Assembly: GCF_003634095.1 (NCBI RefSeq)
Contig: NZ_RBIR01000007.1
Span: forward strand, 151,042 to 215,041
DNA from: Arthrobacter oryzae
Lineage (GTDB): Bacteria > Actinomycetota > Actinomycetes > Actinomycetales > Micrococcaceae
DNA length: 64,000 bases
Reading direction: 5' to 3'
Shown here: positions 17,282 to 26,346 of the stretch, one piece after another
Layout: every line of letters starts with the position of its first letter
Position numbering within the stretch: position 1 is the first letter of the stretch
Translations under genes and position numbers: made by a program
The notes under the pieces: generated by a model
What the model saw: only the letters and a program-made list of their open reading frames with translations
Databases searched by the model: none
Told to the model about the DNA's origin: nothing

Positions 17282-17692
17282 ATGCCTAAGATTCGCATCT
17301 CCGAAGCAGCCCGCTTCCTCGGTGTCAGTGACGACACCGTCCGGCGCTGGACCGAGCAGGGAAACCTCACTGCGCTCAAGGATGACTCCGGCCGTCTGGC
17401 CGTAGACGGGTTGGAGCTCGCACAGCTGGCCCGGGAACAGGCCCAGCTTCCGGAGGACCCTGCCCGGGTGGGCAGCTCCGCCCGGAACCGCTTCGTCGGA
17501 CTCGTCACGGCGATTACGGCGGACACCGTGATGGCACAGGTCGAGCTCCAGTGCGGGCCCTTCCGGGTGGTGTCCCTGATGAGCAGCGAGGCCGTTCGTG
17601 ATCTGGGACTGGAACTCGGTTCCGTCGCAACCGCCGTGGTGAAAGCCACCACCGTGATCATCGAGACCCCCAAAGGAAAGGCCGTCATATGA
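17282..17692 (+). CDS. Short molybdate-responsive regulator: HTH plus single Mop/TOBE domain
   Basis: A 136-residue protein. Residues about 5-25 (ISEAARFLGVSDDTVRRW) form an excisionase/MerR-like helix-turn-helix, followed by a short linker. Residues about 68-131 form one Mop (TOBE) molybdate-binding domain (NRFVGLVTAI, then VVKATTVII). Classical ModE has a LysR-type HTH and two Mop domains (about 260 residues), so this is a half-size variant, likely dimerising to make the oxyanion sites. The stop overlaps the modA start as ATGA. Control of modABC by molybdate is inferred. Confidence 0.85.
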   Translation: MPKIRISEAARFLGVSDDTVRRWTEQGNLTALKDDSGRLAVDGLELAQLAREQAQLPEDPARVGSSARNRFVGLVTAITADTVMAQVELQCGPFRVVSLMSSEAVRDLGLELGSVATAVVKATTVIIETPKGKAVI

Positions 17693-18510
17693 AACTGCCG
17701 CGCAGGCTCACCGCTCTGATCGCCGCCGCCACGGTCTCCATTGTCCTTGCTGCGTGCGCGGGAGCGCCCGGCAGCGGAGCGGGCGCGGCATCGGGCACCG
17801 GCGGCTCAACGTCAGGCGCGGGGGAGGCCAAGCCCACCGGAACCCTGACGGTCTTCGCCGCGGCCTCGCTGAAGGCCACCTTCACGAAGCTCGCCGCCGA
17901 GTTCGAGGCGGCGAACCCGGGCACCAAGGTGGCTCTGAGTTTCGCCGGCTCCTCCGATCTCGTCACCCAGATCAGCCAGGGAGCCCCCGCGGATGTCATC
18001 GCTTCGGCGGACACCAAGAACATGGCCAAGCTCGCCGACGCCGGACTCCTGGACGGTCCCGCCAGGAACTTCGCCACCAACGTCCTCGCGATCGCCGTCC
18101 CGCCGGCCAACCCGGCATCGATCGCCTCGTTCGCCGATCTTGCCCGTCCCGGGGTCCGGGTGGTGGTGTGTGCCGGCCAGGTCCCCTGCGGCGCCGCGGC
18201 CGCCGCCGTCGAAAAATCCACAGGCGTGACGCTGAAGCCGGTCAGCGAGGAATCCTCTGTCACCGACGTCCTGGGCAAGGTCACCTCGGGCGAGGCCGAC
18301 GCCGGACTCGTGTACGTCACGGACGTCAAGACCGCCGGCGACAAGGTAAAGGGAATCCCCTTCGCCGAGGCGGGCCAGGCAGTCAACACCTACCCCATCG
18401 CCACGGTGGGCGCCAGCAAGAACAAGGACCTGGCGGCGGCCTTCGTGGCGTTGGTCACCGGCGCGGCGGGCAAGAAAGTCCTGGGCGACGCCGGGTTCGG
18501 CACGAAGTGA
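17689..18510 (+). CDS. modA: Molybdate ABC transporter substrate-binding lipoprotein
   Basis: A 273-residue binding protein. The signal ends at the lipobox VLAACAG (Cys near residue 24), followed by a Gly/Ser-rich tether. The oxyanion-binding elements of ModA are visible: [13 protein letters not shown] (first Ser contact), [12 protein letters not shown] (SS contact), [11 protein letters not shown] and the C-terminal 'VYVTDVKTA' Tyr strand. It captures molybdate (or tungstate) outside the membrane for ModB. The start overlaps the regulator stop by 4 bases. Confidence 0.93.
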   Translation: MKLPRRLTALIAAATVSIVLAACAGAPGSGAGAASGTGGSTSGAGEAKPTGTLTVFAAASLKATFTKLAAEFEAANPGTKVALSFAGSSDLVTQISQGAPADVIASADTKNMAKLADAGLLDGPARNFATNVLAIAVPPANPASIASFADLARPGVRVVVCAGQVPCGAAAAAVEKSTGVTLKPVSEESSVTDVLGKVTSGEADAGLVYVTDVKTAGDKVKGIPFAEAGQAVNTYPIATVGASKNKDLAAAFVALVTGAAGKKVLGDAGFGTK

Positions 18511-18517
18511 GTCGCGG

Positions 18518-19381
18518 ATGAGGCACGGTTACCAGGGCATCCCGCGCTGGATCTATGTCCTCGCCGCGGCAGGCGCCGTATTCGTCCTGCTGCCCTTGGC
18601 CGCCGTCGTCGCGAAGGTCAACTGGCCCCAGTTCCTGCCCCTGGTCACCTCCGAATCGTCCCTCACGGCCCTGGGGCTGAGCCTGCGGACCGCCGCGGCC
18701 AGCACCGCGCTGTGCATCGTGCTGGGCGTCCCGCTTGCTCTCGTCCTGGCCCGCGGGCAGTTCCGCGGGCAGCGGCTGCTCCGTTCCTTCGTGCTCCTGC
18801 CGCTGGTCCTGCCGCCCGTCGTCGGTGGCATCGCGCTGCTCTACACCTTCGGCCGGCAGGGGCTGCTCGGGCGATCGCTCGAACTGGCGGGCATCCAGAT
18901 CGCCTTTTCGACCACGGCCGTGGTCCTGGCTCAGACCTTCGTCGCCCTCCCGTTCCTGGTGGTGAGTCTCGAAGGCGCCCTGCGCTCGGCCGGCAGCCGG
19001 TACGAGGCCGTCGCGGCGACGCTCGGCGCCCGCCCCACCACGGTGCTGCGCCGGGTGACCCTCCCGCTGGTGCTGCCCGGGCTGGCGTCCGGCGCCGTGC
19101 TCTCGTTCGCGCGCAGCCTGGGCGAGTTCGGCGCCACGCTCACGTTCGCCGGGAGCCTGCAGGGCGTCACCCGCACCCTGCCGCTGGAGATCTATCTGCA
19201 GCGCGAGACCGACGCCGACGCCGCCGTCGCATTGTCACTCCTACTTGTCGCGGTGGCTGTCGCCGTCGTCGGACTGTCCTACCGGGGTCCGGGAGCGGCC
19301 GCCGCGCGTGGCTCCGGCGCGGCGCCGCGCACCCCGCGCGCAGGTTCGGCGGAGCCCGCGCTGGAGCCGGTGGCACGGTGA
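18518..19381 (+). CDS. modB: Molybdate ABC transporter permease
   Basis: A 287-residue inner-membrane permease with about six hydrophobic segments. It has the ModB-type EAA loop near residue 160 ([22 protein letters not shown]) and the family sequence '[20 protein letters not shown]'. It starts 7 bases after modA. The last ~25 residues are a Pro/Ala-rich cytoplasmic tail not needed by the fold. The stop overlaps the modC start as GTGA. Confidence 0.92.
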   Translation: MRHGYQGIPRWIYVLAAAGAVFVLLPLAAVVAKVNWPQFLPLVTSESSLTALGLSLRTAAASTALCIVLGVPLALVLARGQFRGQRLLRSFVLLPLVLPPVVGGIALLYTFGRQGLLGRSLELAGIQIAFSTTAVVLAQTFVALPFLVVSLEGALRSAGSRYEAVAATLGARPTTVLRRVTLPLVLPGLASGAVLSFARSLGEFGATLTFAGSLQGVTRTLPLEIYLQRETDADAAVALSLLLVAVAVAVVGLSYRGPGAAAARGSGAAPRTPRAGSAEPALEPVAR

Positions 19382-20427
19382 GCGTCCGCATCAACGCCGC
19401 CATTGCCGCCCGCGGCTTCGACGTCTCCGTGACCCTGGCGCCGGGGGAAACCCTGGCCGTGCTCGGTCCCAACGGGGCCGGCAAATCCACACTGCTTTCC
19501 GTCATGGCGGGCCTGCTGCGCCCGGACACCGGCAGCGGCGAGGTGGACGGCAGGGTCCTGTTCCAGCTCGGTGCCGGGGCGAACACCTGGACCGCTCCCC
19601 ACCGCCGCGGCACCGCCCTGCTGGCCCAGGAGCCACTCCTGTTCCCGCACCTGAGCGTGCTCGACAACGTCGCCTTCGGACCCCGGAGCGCCGGCGTGGG
19701 CAAGGTGGCGTCCAGGGAAACCGCGAGACGCTGGCTGGCCGAAGTCGACGCCGCGGAGCTCGCCTCCCGGCGACCCGGCGAGCTGTCCGGCGGCCAGGCG
19801 CAACGGGTGGCCGTGGCGCGTGCGCTGGCGGCCGACCCCGACGTCCTGCTGCTGGATGAACCCATGGCGGCCCTGGACATCCATGCCGCGCCGTTGCTGC
19901 GCCGGCTGCTCAAGCGGGTCCTCGCCGGGCGCCGCGCCGTCATTGTCACCCACGACATCCTGGACGCGTACATGCTCGCGGACCGGGTGATTGTGCTGGA
20001 GGAGGGCCGGATCACCGAGGAAGGCCCCGTCCGCGAGGTGCTCCGGCGCCCGCGCAGCCGCTTCGCCGCCGGTCTTGCCGGACTGAACCTGGTGGCGGGA
20101 ACCGTGACCGCCGCCGGCGTCCGTTCGGCCGAGGGGCTGGAATTCGCCGGCCAACATGATGATCCGCTGGTCCCCGGGCAGGCCGGAGTGGCCGCGTTTC
20201 CGCCGTCGGCGGTGTCCGTCTTCCTGAGCGAGGCCCATGGCAGCCCGCGGAACTCGTTCCGGGTAAGGCTCACGGATCTAGAGCCGCACGGGGACCAGAT
20301 CCGGGTCCGCGCCGGCGACCTGTCGGCTGACATCACGCCCGCCGCCTCCGCGGACCTTGGCCTGGCGCCGGGGCTGGAGGCCTACTTCGTGGTCAAGGCC
20401 GCGGCGGTGTCGATCTACCCGGCGTAG
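19378..20427 (+). CDS. modC: Molybdate ABC transporter ATP-binding protein
   Basis: A 349-residue ATPase. The GTG at 19378 is chosen because it overlaps the modB stop and opens directly on the ATPase domain ([13 protein letters not shown]). Walker A is [11 protein letters not shown], the signature is [19 protein letters not shown], Walker B is [12 protein letters not shown] and the switch His is in VIVTHD. The C-terminal ~100 residues form a TOBE/Mop domain ([13 protein letters not shown] to [12 protein letters not shown]) that may sense molybdate and inhibit transport. The operon supplies Mo for enzymes such as the XdhD-type hydroxylase at 53-57 kb. Confidence 0.93.
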   Translation: MSVRINAAIAARGFDVSVTLAPGETLAVLGPNGAGKSTLLSVMAGLLRPDTGSGEVDGRVLFQLGAGANTWTAPHRRGTALLAQEPLLFPHLSVLDNVAFGPRSAGVGKVASRETARRWLAEVDAAELASRRPGELSGGQAQRVAVARALAADPDVLLLDEPMAALDIHAAPLLRRLLKRVLAGRRAVIVTHDILDAYMLADRVIVLEEGRITEEGPVREVLRRPRSRFAAGLAGLNLVAGTVTAAGVRSAEGLEFAGQHDDPLVPGQAGVAAFPPSAVSVFLSEAHGSPRNSFRVRLTDLEPHGDQIRVRAGDLSADITPAASADLGLAPGLEAYFVVKAAAVSIYPA

Positions 20428-20462
20428 CGTGGGCGCAGCCCCGGGGCGCTGGGCCTGGGTTT

Positions 20463-20620
20463 CGTCCTGGAGCGACGGACGGGCGGGGCGGATTGCCGGA
20501 CGAGCTGGGCGGGGCTGAGTGGCCGGCCGGGTGATTCGCCGGGGAGCGGGGCGGGGCTGACTGAGTGCCGGACGGGGTGGGCCTGACTGAGTGCCGGGCG
20601 GGCTGGGCGGGAGTGCGGCT
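20463..20620. repeat. G-rich degenerate repeats after modC
   Basis: The 204-base gap between modC and the convergent carboxymuconolactone-decarboxylase gene is strongly G-rich on the plus strand. The 15-mer CTGACTGAGTGCCGG occurs at 20557 and 20583 (period 26), and related GGGCGGGGCTGA segments fill the rest. I see no gene in it. It may serve as the 3' boundary of the two convergent transcripts. Confidence 0.6.
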
Positions 20621-20631
20621 CTGTGGCGAGG

Positions 20632-21123
20632 TTAGTCGCCGGCGGCGCGAACGGGGTGCTGGCTGACGATCGAGACCCGGTTGAACGCGTTCATCGTGAT
20701 CGCCAGCCAGCTGACCGCGGAGAATTCCTCCGGCGTCAGGTGCTTCCGCGCCTGGGCGCCCTCATGGTCTCGGGTGCGGGCGTCGGCGATGGAAGTGATC
20801 GCCTCGGCCAGAGTCAGTGCAGCCCGTTCCTTTTCGGAGAAGAGCGTGGTGTCGCGCCAGGCGGAGAGGACAGCCAGACGCTGGGCCGACTCGCCGCCCT
20901 TGACGGCATCGCCCACGTGCAGGTCAAGGCAGTAGGCGCAGCCGTTGATCTGCGAGATGCGGACGTTGAGCAACTCGATGAGCTTGTCGTCCAGTCCCGC
21001 GTCCTCGGCCGCTTCCTTGGCTTTGAGCCCAAGCCCGTTCAGTGCGCGCCAGGCCGCCGGGTGCTGCTTGTCCAGGAATACACTCCGGTGCTCGGGATTT
21101 TGCGGTGCGGACGACTCATTCAT
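20632..21123 (-). CDS. Carboxymuconolactone decarboxylase / AhpD family protein
   Basis: A 163-residue all-helical protein. The start at 21123 (MNESSAPQN) has GGAAC just upstream; longer readings run through the operator-like repeat and are rejected. The AhpD core C-x-x-C-x-x-x-H is present (GCAYCLDLHVGDA), preceded by 'LIELLNVRISQING'. Proteins with this core act as alkylhydroperoxidase-like disulfide reductants or are simply stress-induced. 'ERAALTLAEAIT' is the second conserved helix. It is probably cytoplasmic and controlled from the palindrome at 21177-21198. Confidence 0.88.
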   Translation of the reverse strand: MNESSAPQNPEHRSVFLDKQHPAAWRALNGLGLKAKEAAEDAGLDDKLIELLNVRISQINGCAYCLDLHVGDAVKGGESAQRLAVLSAWRDTTLFSEKERAALTLAEAITSIADARTRDHEGAQARKHLTPEEFSAVSWLAITMNAFNRVSIVSQHPVRAAGD

Positions 21124-21176
21124 GGGTTCCACAATACCGACGAGTTTCGGTCCGGCCCGGAGCGTCGCGTGACAAT

Positions 21177-21198
21177 GCTTGTCAAACATGTGACAAGC
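21177..21198. promoter_or_regulatory. Operator-like palindrome upstream of the AhpD-family gene
   Basis: A perfect 8-bp inverted repeat GCTTGTCA / TGACAAGC with a 6-base centre lies 54-75 bases upstream of the ATG at 21123, where promoter elements are expected. The size and spacing suit a dimeric repressor such as a TetR or MarR protein. No regulator gene of that kind is adjacent. Confidence 0.55.
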
Positions 21199-21340
21199 TT
21201 TCGGGGTGGGAGTGTTTGGCTCGGTGGCCGGTTCCTTGGGGGACCCGGCCGCCGTGCCGCTCCTTCGTGGGGCCGCGTTTCGCCTACTGAGCCCAGTCAG
21301 AGCTTGCTGCGCAACATTCCCTGGCCCCGGCCCCGCGCAG

Positions 21341-21806
21341 GGCATGTCCAGCTCCTGAGCCCGTCAGTGGACATGTCCAGTGGTCAGGCCCGACTACGGG
21401 GAGCATGTCCAATGGCCGGGCGCGTTGCTGGGGGATATGTCCAGCCTTCAGTCCCAGGAGTGGACATATGGGGATTATGTCCAATGGCTCGGACCGGGGG
21501 AGGGAATGTCGCCTTGTCCGGCTTGGCGGCGGGGAGCATGTCCAATCTTCAGGTCCTGGCGCCGGCTCGGCGGCGAACATGCCCGGTCGTACAGGGTCGG
21601 CGGAGGGCATGTCCGGAGCGGGGCCGTTCCTGGCGTCAAGTCCGATGCATGTATGCATTTTGACGCCCAGAAGCAGGGGACATGCTCATTCTTGGCGCCC
21701 ACATGCTCATTCTTGGTGCCCATGGACACGGGACATGTCCATTCCTGGTCTCAGGCAAAGGGCATGGTGGGATTATGTCCAGTCCTCGCGGCCGGGGAGG
21801 GGCATG
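21341..21806. repeat. Degenerate array of CATGTCC / GGACATGTCC motifs
   Basis: In this gene-free stretch the motif nATGTCC, usually inside GGGGAnnATGTCCA, recurs about 11 times: 21343, 21371, 21403, 21436, 21475, 21536, 21607, 21733, 21774 and 21802, with weaker forms near 21465, 21505, 21578, 21681 and 21700 (ATGCTC or ATGTCG). The full motif GGACATGTCC is a perfect 10-base palindrome (21369). Unit length varies from about 25 to 60 bases. Long open frames cross it on both strands because stops are rare, but none has a ribosome site or a recognisable product. The rest of the 834-base gap (21124-21957) contains only the operator at 21177, a hairpin at 21632 and the clpB control region. Confidence 0.75.
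21632..21667. other. Hairpin with nested ATGCAT repeats inside the array
   Basis: GGCGTCAA (21632-21639) and TTGACGCC (21660-21667) are perfect complements. Between them lie two copies of ATGCAT separated by GT. The structure interrupts the CATGTCC array. It has no T-tract. Confidence 0.55.
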
Positions 21807-21900
21807 TCCCGGGGGTCCCGTGCCGCGAGGGCTGCGGGGAGTCCGGCCCTAGACAGCCGTTTCGCCGTCGGCAAACATGGACCAAAAGGAACCCGCCGTA

Positions 21901-21931
21901 AAGTTGAGCGGAGTAGACTCAACTTTAGTAT
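21901..21931 (+). promoter_or_regulatory. HAIR-type HspR operator and promoter of clpB
   Basis: AAGTTGAG (21901-21908) and CTCAACTT (21918-21925) are perfect 8-bp arms around 9 bases. They match the actinobacterial HAIR element CTTGAGT-N7-ACTCAAG bound by the heat-shock repressor HspR. TTGAGC (21904-21909), 16 bases, and TAGTAT (21926-21931) can be read as an overlapping promoter. Repression of clpB by HspR is known in Streptomyces and mycobacteria; here it is inferred from the site. Confidence 0.8.
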
Positions 21932-21957
21932 CAGCATGTTCCCGGAAGGAGCTCTCT

Positions 21958-24615
21958 TTGGACGCCAAATTCACCACCAAGAGCCAGGAGGCTCTGGCGG
22001 CAGCCGCAATGAACGCCTCGACGGCGGGGAATCCCCAGCTTGAACCCGCCCACCTGCTCAAGGCGCTCATGGACCAACGCGAGGGTGTCGCCGTCGCGCT
22101 CCTCCGCGCCACGGGGACGGACCCAGATTCCGTCAGCGTCCAGGCCAGCAGCGCCATCAAGGCCCTTCCGTCCACCTCCGGCAGTTCGGTGCAGCAGCCG
22201 CAGCTGTCCCGCACTGCCCTGCAGGCCATCAAGAACGCCCAGAACGAGGCCGAGCGGCTCGGAGACACCTTCGTCTCCACCGAACACCTGCTGCTGGGGC
22301 TCGCCTCCGGAAGTGACGCCGTCGGCAAGCTGATGCGAGACTCCGGCGCCTCCCACGAGGCCCTCCTCGCCGCGCTGCCCGGTGTCCGCGGCGACCGCAA
22401 GGTGGACAATGCCGATCCCGAGAACACGTTCCAGGCGCTGGAGAAATACGGCACCGACCTCACCGCGATTGCCCGCTCCGGCAAGCTGGACCCGGTGATC
22501 GGCCGCGACGCCGAGATCCGCCGCATCATCCAGGTGCTGAGCCGCCGGACCAAGAACAACCCAGTCATCATCGGTGAACCCGGCGTGGGCAAGACCGCCG
22601 TCGTCGAGGGACTTGCCCAGCGGATCGTGGCCGGCGATGTCCCCGAAAGCCTGCGCGGCAAGACCCTGATCGCCCTGGACCTTGCCTCGATGGTGGCCGG
22701 GGCGAAGTACCGCGGTGAATTCGAGGAGCGGCTCAAGGCCGTCCTGGAGGAAATCAAGAGCTCCGAGGGCCAGATCGTCACGTTCATCGACGAGCTCCAC
22801 ACCGTCGTCGGGGCCGGCGCGACCGGGGACAGCTCCATGGACGCCGGCAACATGCTCAAGCCCATGCTGGCCCGCGGCGAGCTGCGGCTGATCGGCGCCA
22901 CCACCCTCGACGAGTACCGCGAGAACATCGAAAAGGATCCTGCCCTGGAACGCCGCTTCCAGCAGGTCTTCGTCGGCGAGCCGAGTGTGGAGGACACGAT
23001 CGGCATTCTGCGCGGCCTCAAGGAGCGCTACGAGGCGCACCACAAGGTTTCCATCTCGGATTCCGCCCTGGTGGCCGCCGCCACGCTATCCAACCGGTAC
23101 ATCTCCGGCCGGCAGCTGCCGGACAAGGCGATCGACCTGGTGGACGAGGCGGCGTCCCGGCTGCGGATGGAAATCGACTCCGCACCGGAGGAGATCGACC
23201 AGCTGCGCCGCCAGGTGGACCGCCTGACCATGGAGGAACTGGCCCTTGCCGGCGAGACCGACCCCGCCTCGGTGGAGCGGCTGGCGGCCCTGCGCGCGGA
23301 CATGGCGGACAAGAAAGAGGAGCTCGCGGCCCTCAACGCCCGCTGGGAGGCCGAGAAGGCCGGCCTGAACCGGGTGGGCGACCTGCGGGCCAAGCTCGAC
23401 GAGCTCCGCTCCGCGGCCGACAAAGCCCAGCGTGAAGGCGACCTCGAAACGGCGTCCAGAATCCTCTACGGCGAGATCCCCGCGCTGGAGCGGGAACTGA
23501 ACGCCGCGGCCGAGGCCGAAGCGGCCGTGCCCGACAAGTCCGGCCAGATGGTGGCCGATGAGGTCACCGCGGATGACATCGCCGAGGTGATCTCGGCGTG
23601 GACCGGCATCCCGGCCGGGCGCATGCTGCAGGGCGAGAGCCAGAAGCTCCTGAACATGGAAGAGGTCCTGGGGGAGCGGCTGATCGGCCAGAAGAAGGCC
23701 GTTGCCGCGGTCTCCGACGCCGTGCGCCGCGCCCGCGCCGGGATCAGCGATCCCAACCGGCCCACCGGTTCCTTCCTGTTCCTTGGCCCCACCGGCGTCG
23801 GCAAGACGGAGCTCGCGAAGTCCCTTGCCGACTTCCTCTTCGACGACGAGCGCGCGATGGTCCGGATCGACATGTCCGAATACTCGGAGAAGCATTCCGT
23901 GGCCCGGCTTGTCGGTGCGCCCCCCGGCTACGTCGGCTACGAGGAAGGCGGTCAGCTGACCGAGGCCGTCCGCCGCCGCCCGTACTCGGTGCTGCTGCTC
24001 GATGAAGTGGAAAAGGCCCACCCCGAGGTCTTTGACATCCTCCTGCAGGTGCTCGACGACGGCCGACTCACCGACGGCCAGGGCCGCACCGTGGACTTCC
24101 GCAACGTGATCCTGGTGCTCACCTCTAACCTGGGCAGCCAGTTCCTTGTGGATCCCAACCTCGACGCGGCGGCCAAGAAGAATGCCGTCATGGCGACCGT
24201 GCATGCCTCCTTCAAGCCGGAGTTCCTGAACCGGCTGGACGAGGTGGTGCTGTTCGATCCGCTGAGCGTGGAGGAGCTGTCCCGGATCGTGGAGCTGCAG
24301 GTCAAGGAGCTGGGCGAGCGGCTCAAGGGCCGCCGGCTGAACCTTGAAGTTACCGAGGGCGCCCGCGCCTGGCTGGCGGTCACCGGCTTTGATCCCGCCT
24401 ACGGCGCCCGGCCGCTGCGCCGGCTGGTGCAACGCGAGATCGGCGACCGGCTGGCCCGGGCCATCCTGGCCGGCGAGATCTCCGACGGGGACACGGTTGT
24501 GGTGGACACCGCGCCGGACCTGATGGAACTCACCATGGGCGGCCATGACGCCACCGACCGGCCCGACGGCGGCGCCTCCACCGGCACCGGCCTCTCGGTC
24601 CGGCGCAAGGACTAG
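21958..24615 (+). CDS. clpB: ATP-dependent disaggregase ClpB
   Basis: An 885-residue AAA+ protein that rescues aggregated proteins with DnaK. The TTG at 21958 is chosen: GGAAGGAG (21944-21951) lies 6 bases upstream and the protein opens with the conserved [12 protein letters not shown]. Longer ATG readings from 21877 would translate the HspR operator. Domain order: N-terminal repeat domain (about 1-150), first ATPase with Walker [10 protein letters not shown] near 206, coiled-coil middle domain (about 410-530), second ATPase with Walker [10 protein letters not shown] near 610, and a C-terminal lid. Length is slightly above the usual 850-870. Confidence 0.96.
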   Translation: MDAKFTTKSQEALAAAAMNASTAGNPQLEPAHLLKALMDQREGVAVALLRATGTDPDSVSVQASSAIKALPSTSGSSVQQPQLSRTALQAIKNAQNEAERLGDTFVSTEHLLLGLASGSDAVGKLMRDSGASHEALLAALPGVRGDRKVDNADPENTFQALEKYGTDLTAIARSGKLDPVIGRDAEIRRIIQVLSRRTKNNPVIIGEPGVGKTAVVEGLAQRIVAGDVPESLRGKTLIALDLASMVAGAKYRGEFEERLKAVLEEIKSSEGQIVTFIDELHTVVGAGATGDSSMDAGNMLKPMLARGELRLIGATTLDEYRENIEKDPALERRFQQVFVGEPSVEDTIGILRGLKERYEAHHKVSISDSALVAAATLSNRYISGRQLPDKAIDLVDEAASRLRMEIDSAPEEIDQLRRQVDRLTMEELALAGETDPASVERLAALRADMADKKEELAALNARWEAEKAGLNRVGDLRAKLDELRSAADKAQREGDLETASRILYGEIPALERELNAAAEAEAAVPDKSGQMVADEVTADDIAEVISAWTGIPAGRMLQGESQKLLNMEEVLGERLIGQKKAVAAVSDAVRRARAGISDPNRPTGSFLFLGPTGVGKTELAKSLADFLFDDERAMVRIDMSEYSEKHSVARLVGAPPGYVGYEEGGQLTEAVRRRPYSVLLLDEVEKAHPEVFDILLQVLDDGRLTDGQGRTVDFRNVILVLTSNLGSQFLVDPNLDAAAKKNAVMATVHASFKPEFLNRLDEVVLFDPLSVEELSRIVELQVKELGERLKGRRLNLEVTEGARAWLAVTGFDPAYGARPLRRLVQREIGDRLARAILAGEISDGDTVVVDTAPDLMELTMGGHDATDRPDGGASTGTGLSVRRKD

Positions 24616-24644
24616 CCGCCGGCAGCAGTGTCGCGCCAGCGTCC

Positions 24645-24675
24645 GCCGGCAGCCGGGTTCGTCCCGGCTGCCGGC
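24645..24675 (+). terminator. Hairpin after clpB
   Basis: A perfect 13-bp stem (GCCGGCAGCCGGG, 24645-24657, complement 24663-24675) with a TTCGT loop lies 30 bases after the clpB stop and before the convergent gene ending at 24774. No T-tract follows, as is common for actinobacterial terminators. Confidence 0.7.
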
Positions 24676-24773
24676 GCGCTAACGCCGTCGTGCGTCGGAA
24701 CTTGCGGGCGCCGTGGGTACTGCCGGCGCGCTACGACGCCCGGGGATTGATAAGGCCGAAAGGCCGCGCAAAC

Positions 24774-25580
24774 CTACGGGAGCAAGGACTCCATGATGAC
24801 GTTGCCGGCATCCGTCACGGCGTAGCAGTCGACGCGGCGGTCGCCCTTGCCCCAACTGCTCGAGCTCGGGTACGCCAGCTTGTAACTCAGCGCGTAGGCG
24901 CCAGCCATGTCCGTCAGCGGCGCGGCTTTGCAAGCATCGCGCGCCTTCTGTTGAAGCATTTCCCGGCCGGGGTAGGAGTCCGCACCCGCGTACTTCACCA
25001 CGGCGACCAGTTGCGCCGAGTGGCCGGTGGTGCAGTCCACGATGGTGGACTGCTGGGCATCCGGATCGAAGTCCTTGAAGCAGTCACGCAACTGGAAGTC
25101 CATCGGGCTGACCCCCTCCAGCGGCAGGCTTCCCCGGCCGGCCGCGGACGACGCCGAACCCGACGCCGCTGCGGGGGCCGGGCCGCCGTCCGCGGACGAC
25201 CGGGTACTGCCGGCGAATGAGGCCACCGCCAGCCACACCAGAAGTACGAGAGCGATGAGCGCCGCCGCAGCCACGCCGAGCCGCTTGCGCCCCTGGCGGC
25301 GGATGCGGCGGACCAGCGGGCGTATGCGGATCGAGAGTGCGGTGATGATGCCGGAGACTGCGAGGCCCGGGCGCGTTGCGGCCGGAGGCTTGAGGCCCCA
25401 GGGCGTCCCGGTCCGGTGCTCATCCGGGGGCGCAGCCGGAGGGGCCGCCGGAGAGGGCCCGGCCGGGTAACTGTCGGCTTCAATAACGGGCAGGGCGGAC
25501 GTCGGCAGCCTCGAAGGCGGCGGCGGGACGGACCAGCCGCCGCGCCTTGGATTCTCTTCGGTCACTGAGAATTTCACCAC
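24774..25580 (-). CDS. Single-pass membrane protein with septum-formation-like extracytoplasmic domain
   Basis: A 268-residue protein if GTG 25580 is the start (GGAA lies 3-6 bases upstream; GTG 25577 is equivalent and a longer reading to 25643 is possible). About 100 Pro/Ala-rich cytoplasmic residues are followed by a basic patch (RIRRQGRKR) and one transmembrane helix (VAAAALIALVLLVWLAVA). Then comes a Ser/Ala linker and a domain with paired cysteines (RDCFKDF, VDCTTGHSAQLVAVV, ARDACKAA, RVDCYAV). The 'C..H.aqlva' pattern is that of the actinobacterial septum-formation/DUF4190-associated family. Role unknown. Confidence 0.7.
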   Translation of the reverse strand: MVKFSVTEENPRRGGWSVPPPPSRLPTSALPVIEADSYPAGPSPAAPPAAPPDEHRTGTPWGLKPPAATRPGLAVSGIITALSIRIRPLVRRIRRQGRKRLGVAAAALIALVLLVWLAVASFAGSTRSSADGGPAPAAASGSASSAAGRGSLPLEGVSPMDFQLRDCFKDFDPDAQQSTIVDCTTGHSAQLVAVVKYAGADSYPGREMLQQKARDACKAAPLTDMAGAYALSYKLAYPSSSSWGKGDRRVDCYAVTDAGNVIMESLLP

Positions 25581-25856
25581 TTCCGTGCATCTTGGCCGGG
25601 GCTGGAGGCCCGGCGTCGTGGCCCGTTTCCGGGGGCACACCACGAAACTCTATCGAACAAGCCCGGCGCGGCGCATGCGCGGCGGGCCGTGGCCCGTCCG
25701 CCGGAAGCGCCACACTGTCCACAGGGCGCGGGCCGGCAAGCAGTCGGGGCCGAAAGCATGTAATCTAGGTGTACGACAAATTGACCAAACATTCCGGGGC
25801 CTCACCGATCGCCAAAGGTGACCACCTCCGGTCCAAGTACAAAAGGGGGTCACGCC

Positions 25857-26090
25857 ATGGGGCGCGGCCGTCAAAAGGCAAAAGCTACCAAGCAGGCTCG
25901 GGACATCAAGTACTACTCCCCGAACACTGACTATTCGGCCCTTCAGCGCGAGCTCACGGGCCCGGGAAGTCGTGCCACGAACCACTTTGCGGATGATCCG
26001 GTCGAGCCGGATTACTCGGCGTATGTGGATAAGTACGCGGACGATTTGGAAGACGACGACGACGAGGTTGACTCCCGTCGGATAGGTTAG
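25857..26090 (+). CDS. DUF3073 family protein
   Basis: A 77-residue cytoplasmic protein conserved across actinobacteria. The start at 25857 follows a strong AAAGGGGG. The N terminus is basic (MGRGRQKAKATKQAR), the middle has the family signature 'KYYSPNTDYSALQREL', and the C terminus is acidic (DDLEDDDDEVD). Its function is unknown; strong conservation and gene spacing near purM/purF are typical. Two hairpins follow at 26098 and 26161. Confidence 0.92.
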   Translation: MGRGRQKAKATKQARDIKYYSPNTDYSALQRELTGPGSRATNHFADDPVEPDYSAYVDKYADDLEDDDDEVDSRRIG

Positions 26091-26097
26091 TCGACGC

Positions 26098-26125
26098 ATC
26101 CTCCCGGCAGTTTCTTCGGGAGGAT
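26098..26125 (+). terminator. First hairpin after the DUF3073 gene
   Basis: A perfect 9-bp stem ATCCTCCCG / CGGGAGGAT with a 10-base loop, starting 7 bases after the stop. It is followed by CCTTCC rather than a T-run, so it may act together with the second hairpin. Confidence 0.65.
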
Positions 26126-26160
26126 CCTTCCGGCACTGCGGTGCCAGCCAAAGATTTTCA

Positions 26161-26207
26161 GGCCGTCGGCCACACCTGTCTCAGGCGTGGCTGGCGGCCT
26201 TTCTTGT
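26161..26207 (+). terminator. Strong intrinsic terminator after the DUF3073 gene
   Basis: GGCCG, GCCAC and CCTG on the left pair with CAGG, GTGGC and CGGCC on the right, with a TCT loop and two small internal bulges. TTTCTT follows directly at 26200-26205. This is the best plus-strand rho-independent terminator in the window. Confidence 0.85.
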
Positions 26208-26346
26208 GCCACCGGGCGAATACCGGGCGAATACTCGGCACGCCAGCGGCCCGCGCCGTCGGTGTAGTTGTCACCGGCTGGACCTCGGGCTAGGTTGATC
26301 GTGCCGGATTCTCCCGGACACCACCCGCCGGCCCGGAAGGACTGCC

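Noticed and set aside
21341..21806. CRISPR array
   Set aside because: The conserved core is only about 7-12 bases and the spacing is irregular (25-60); no cas genes are nearby.
21877..21957. Longer ClpB N terminus starting at ATG 21877
   Set aside because: It would place the HspR operator and promoter inside the coding sequence; TTG 21958 has a strong ribosome site and the conserved N terminus.
21284..22043. Open frames crossing the CATGTCC array on both strands
   Set aside because: They lack ribosome sites, overlap each other in several frames and encode only repeat-derived peptides; the lack of stops follows from base composition.
23086..24546. 486-residue open frame antisense to clpB
   Set aside because: It is the mirror of the clpB frame caused by high G/C third positions. 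The product has no recognisable domain and no ribosome site.
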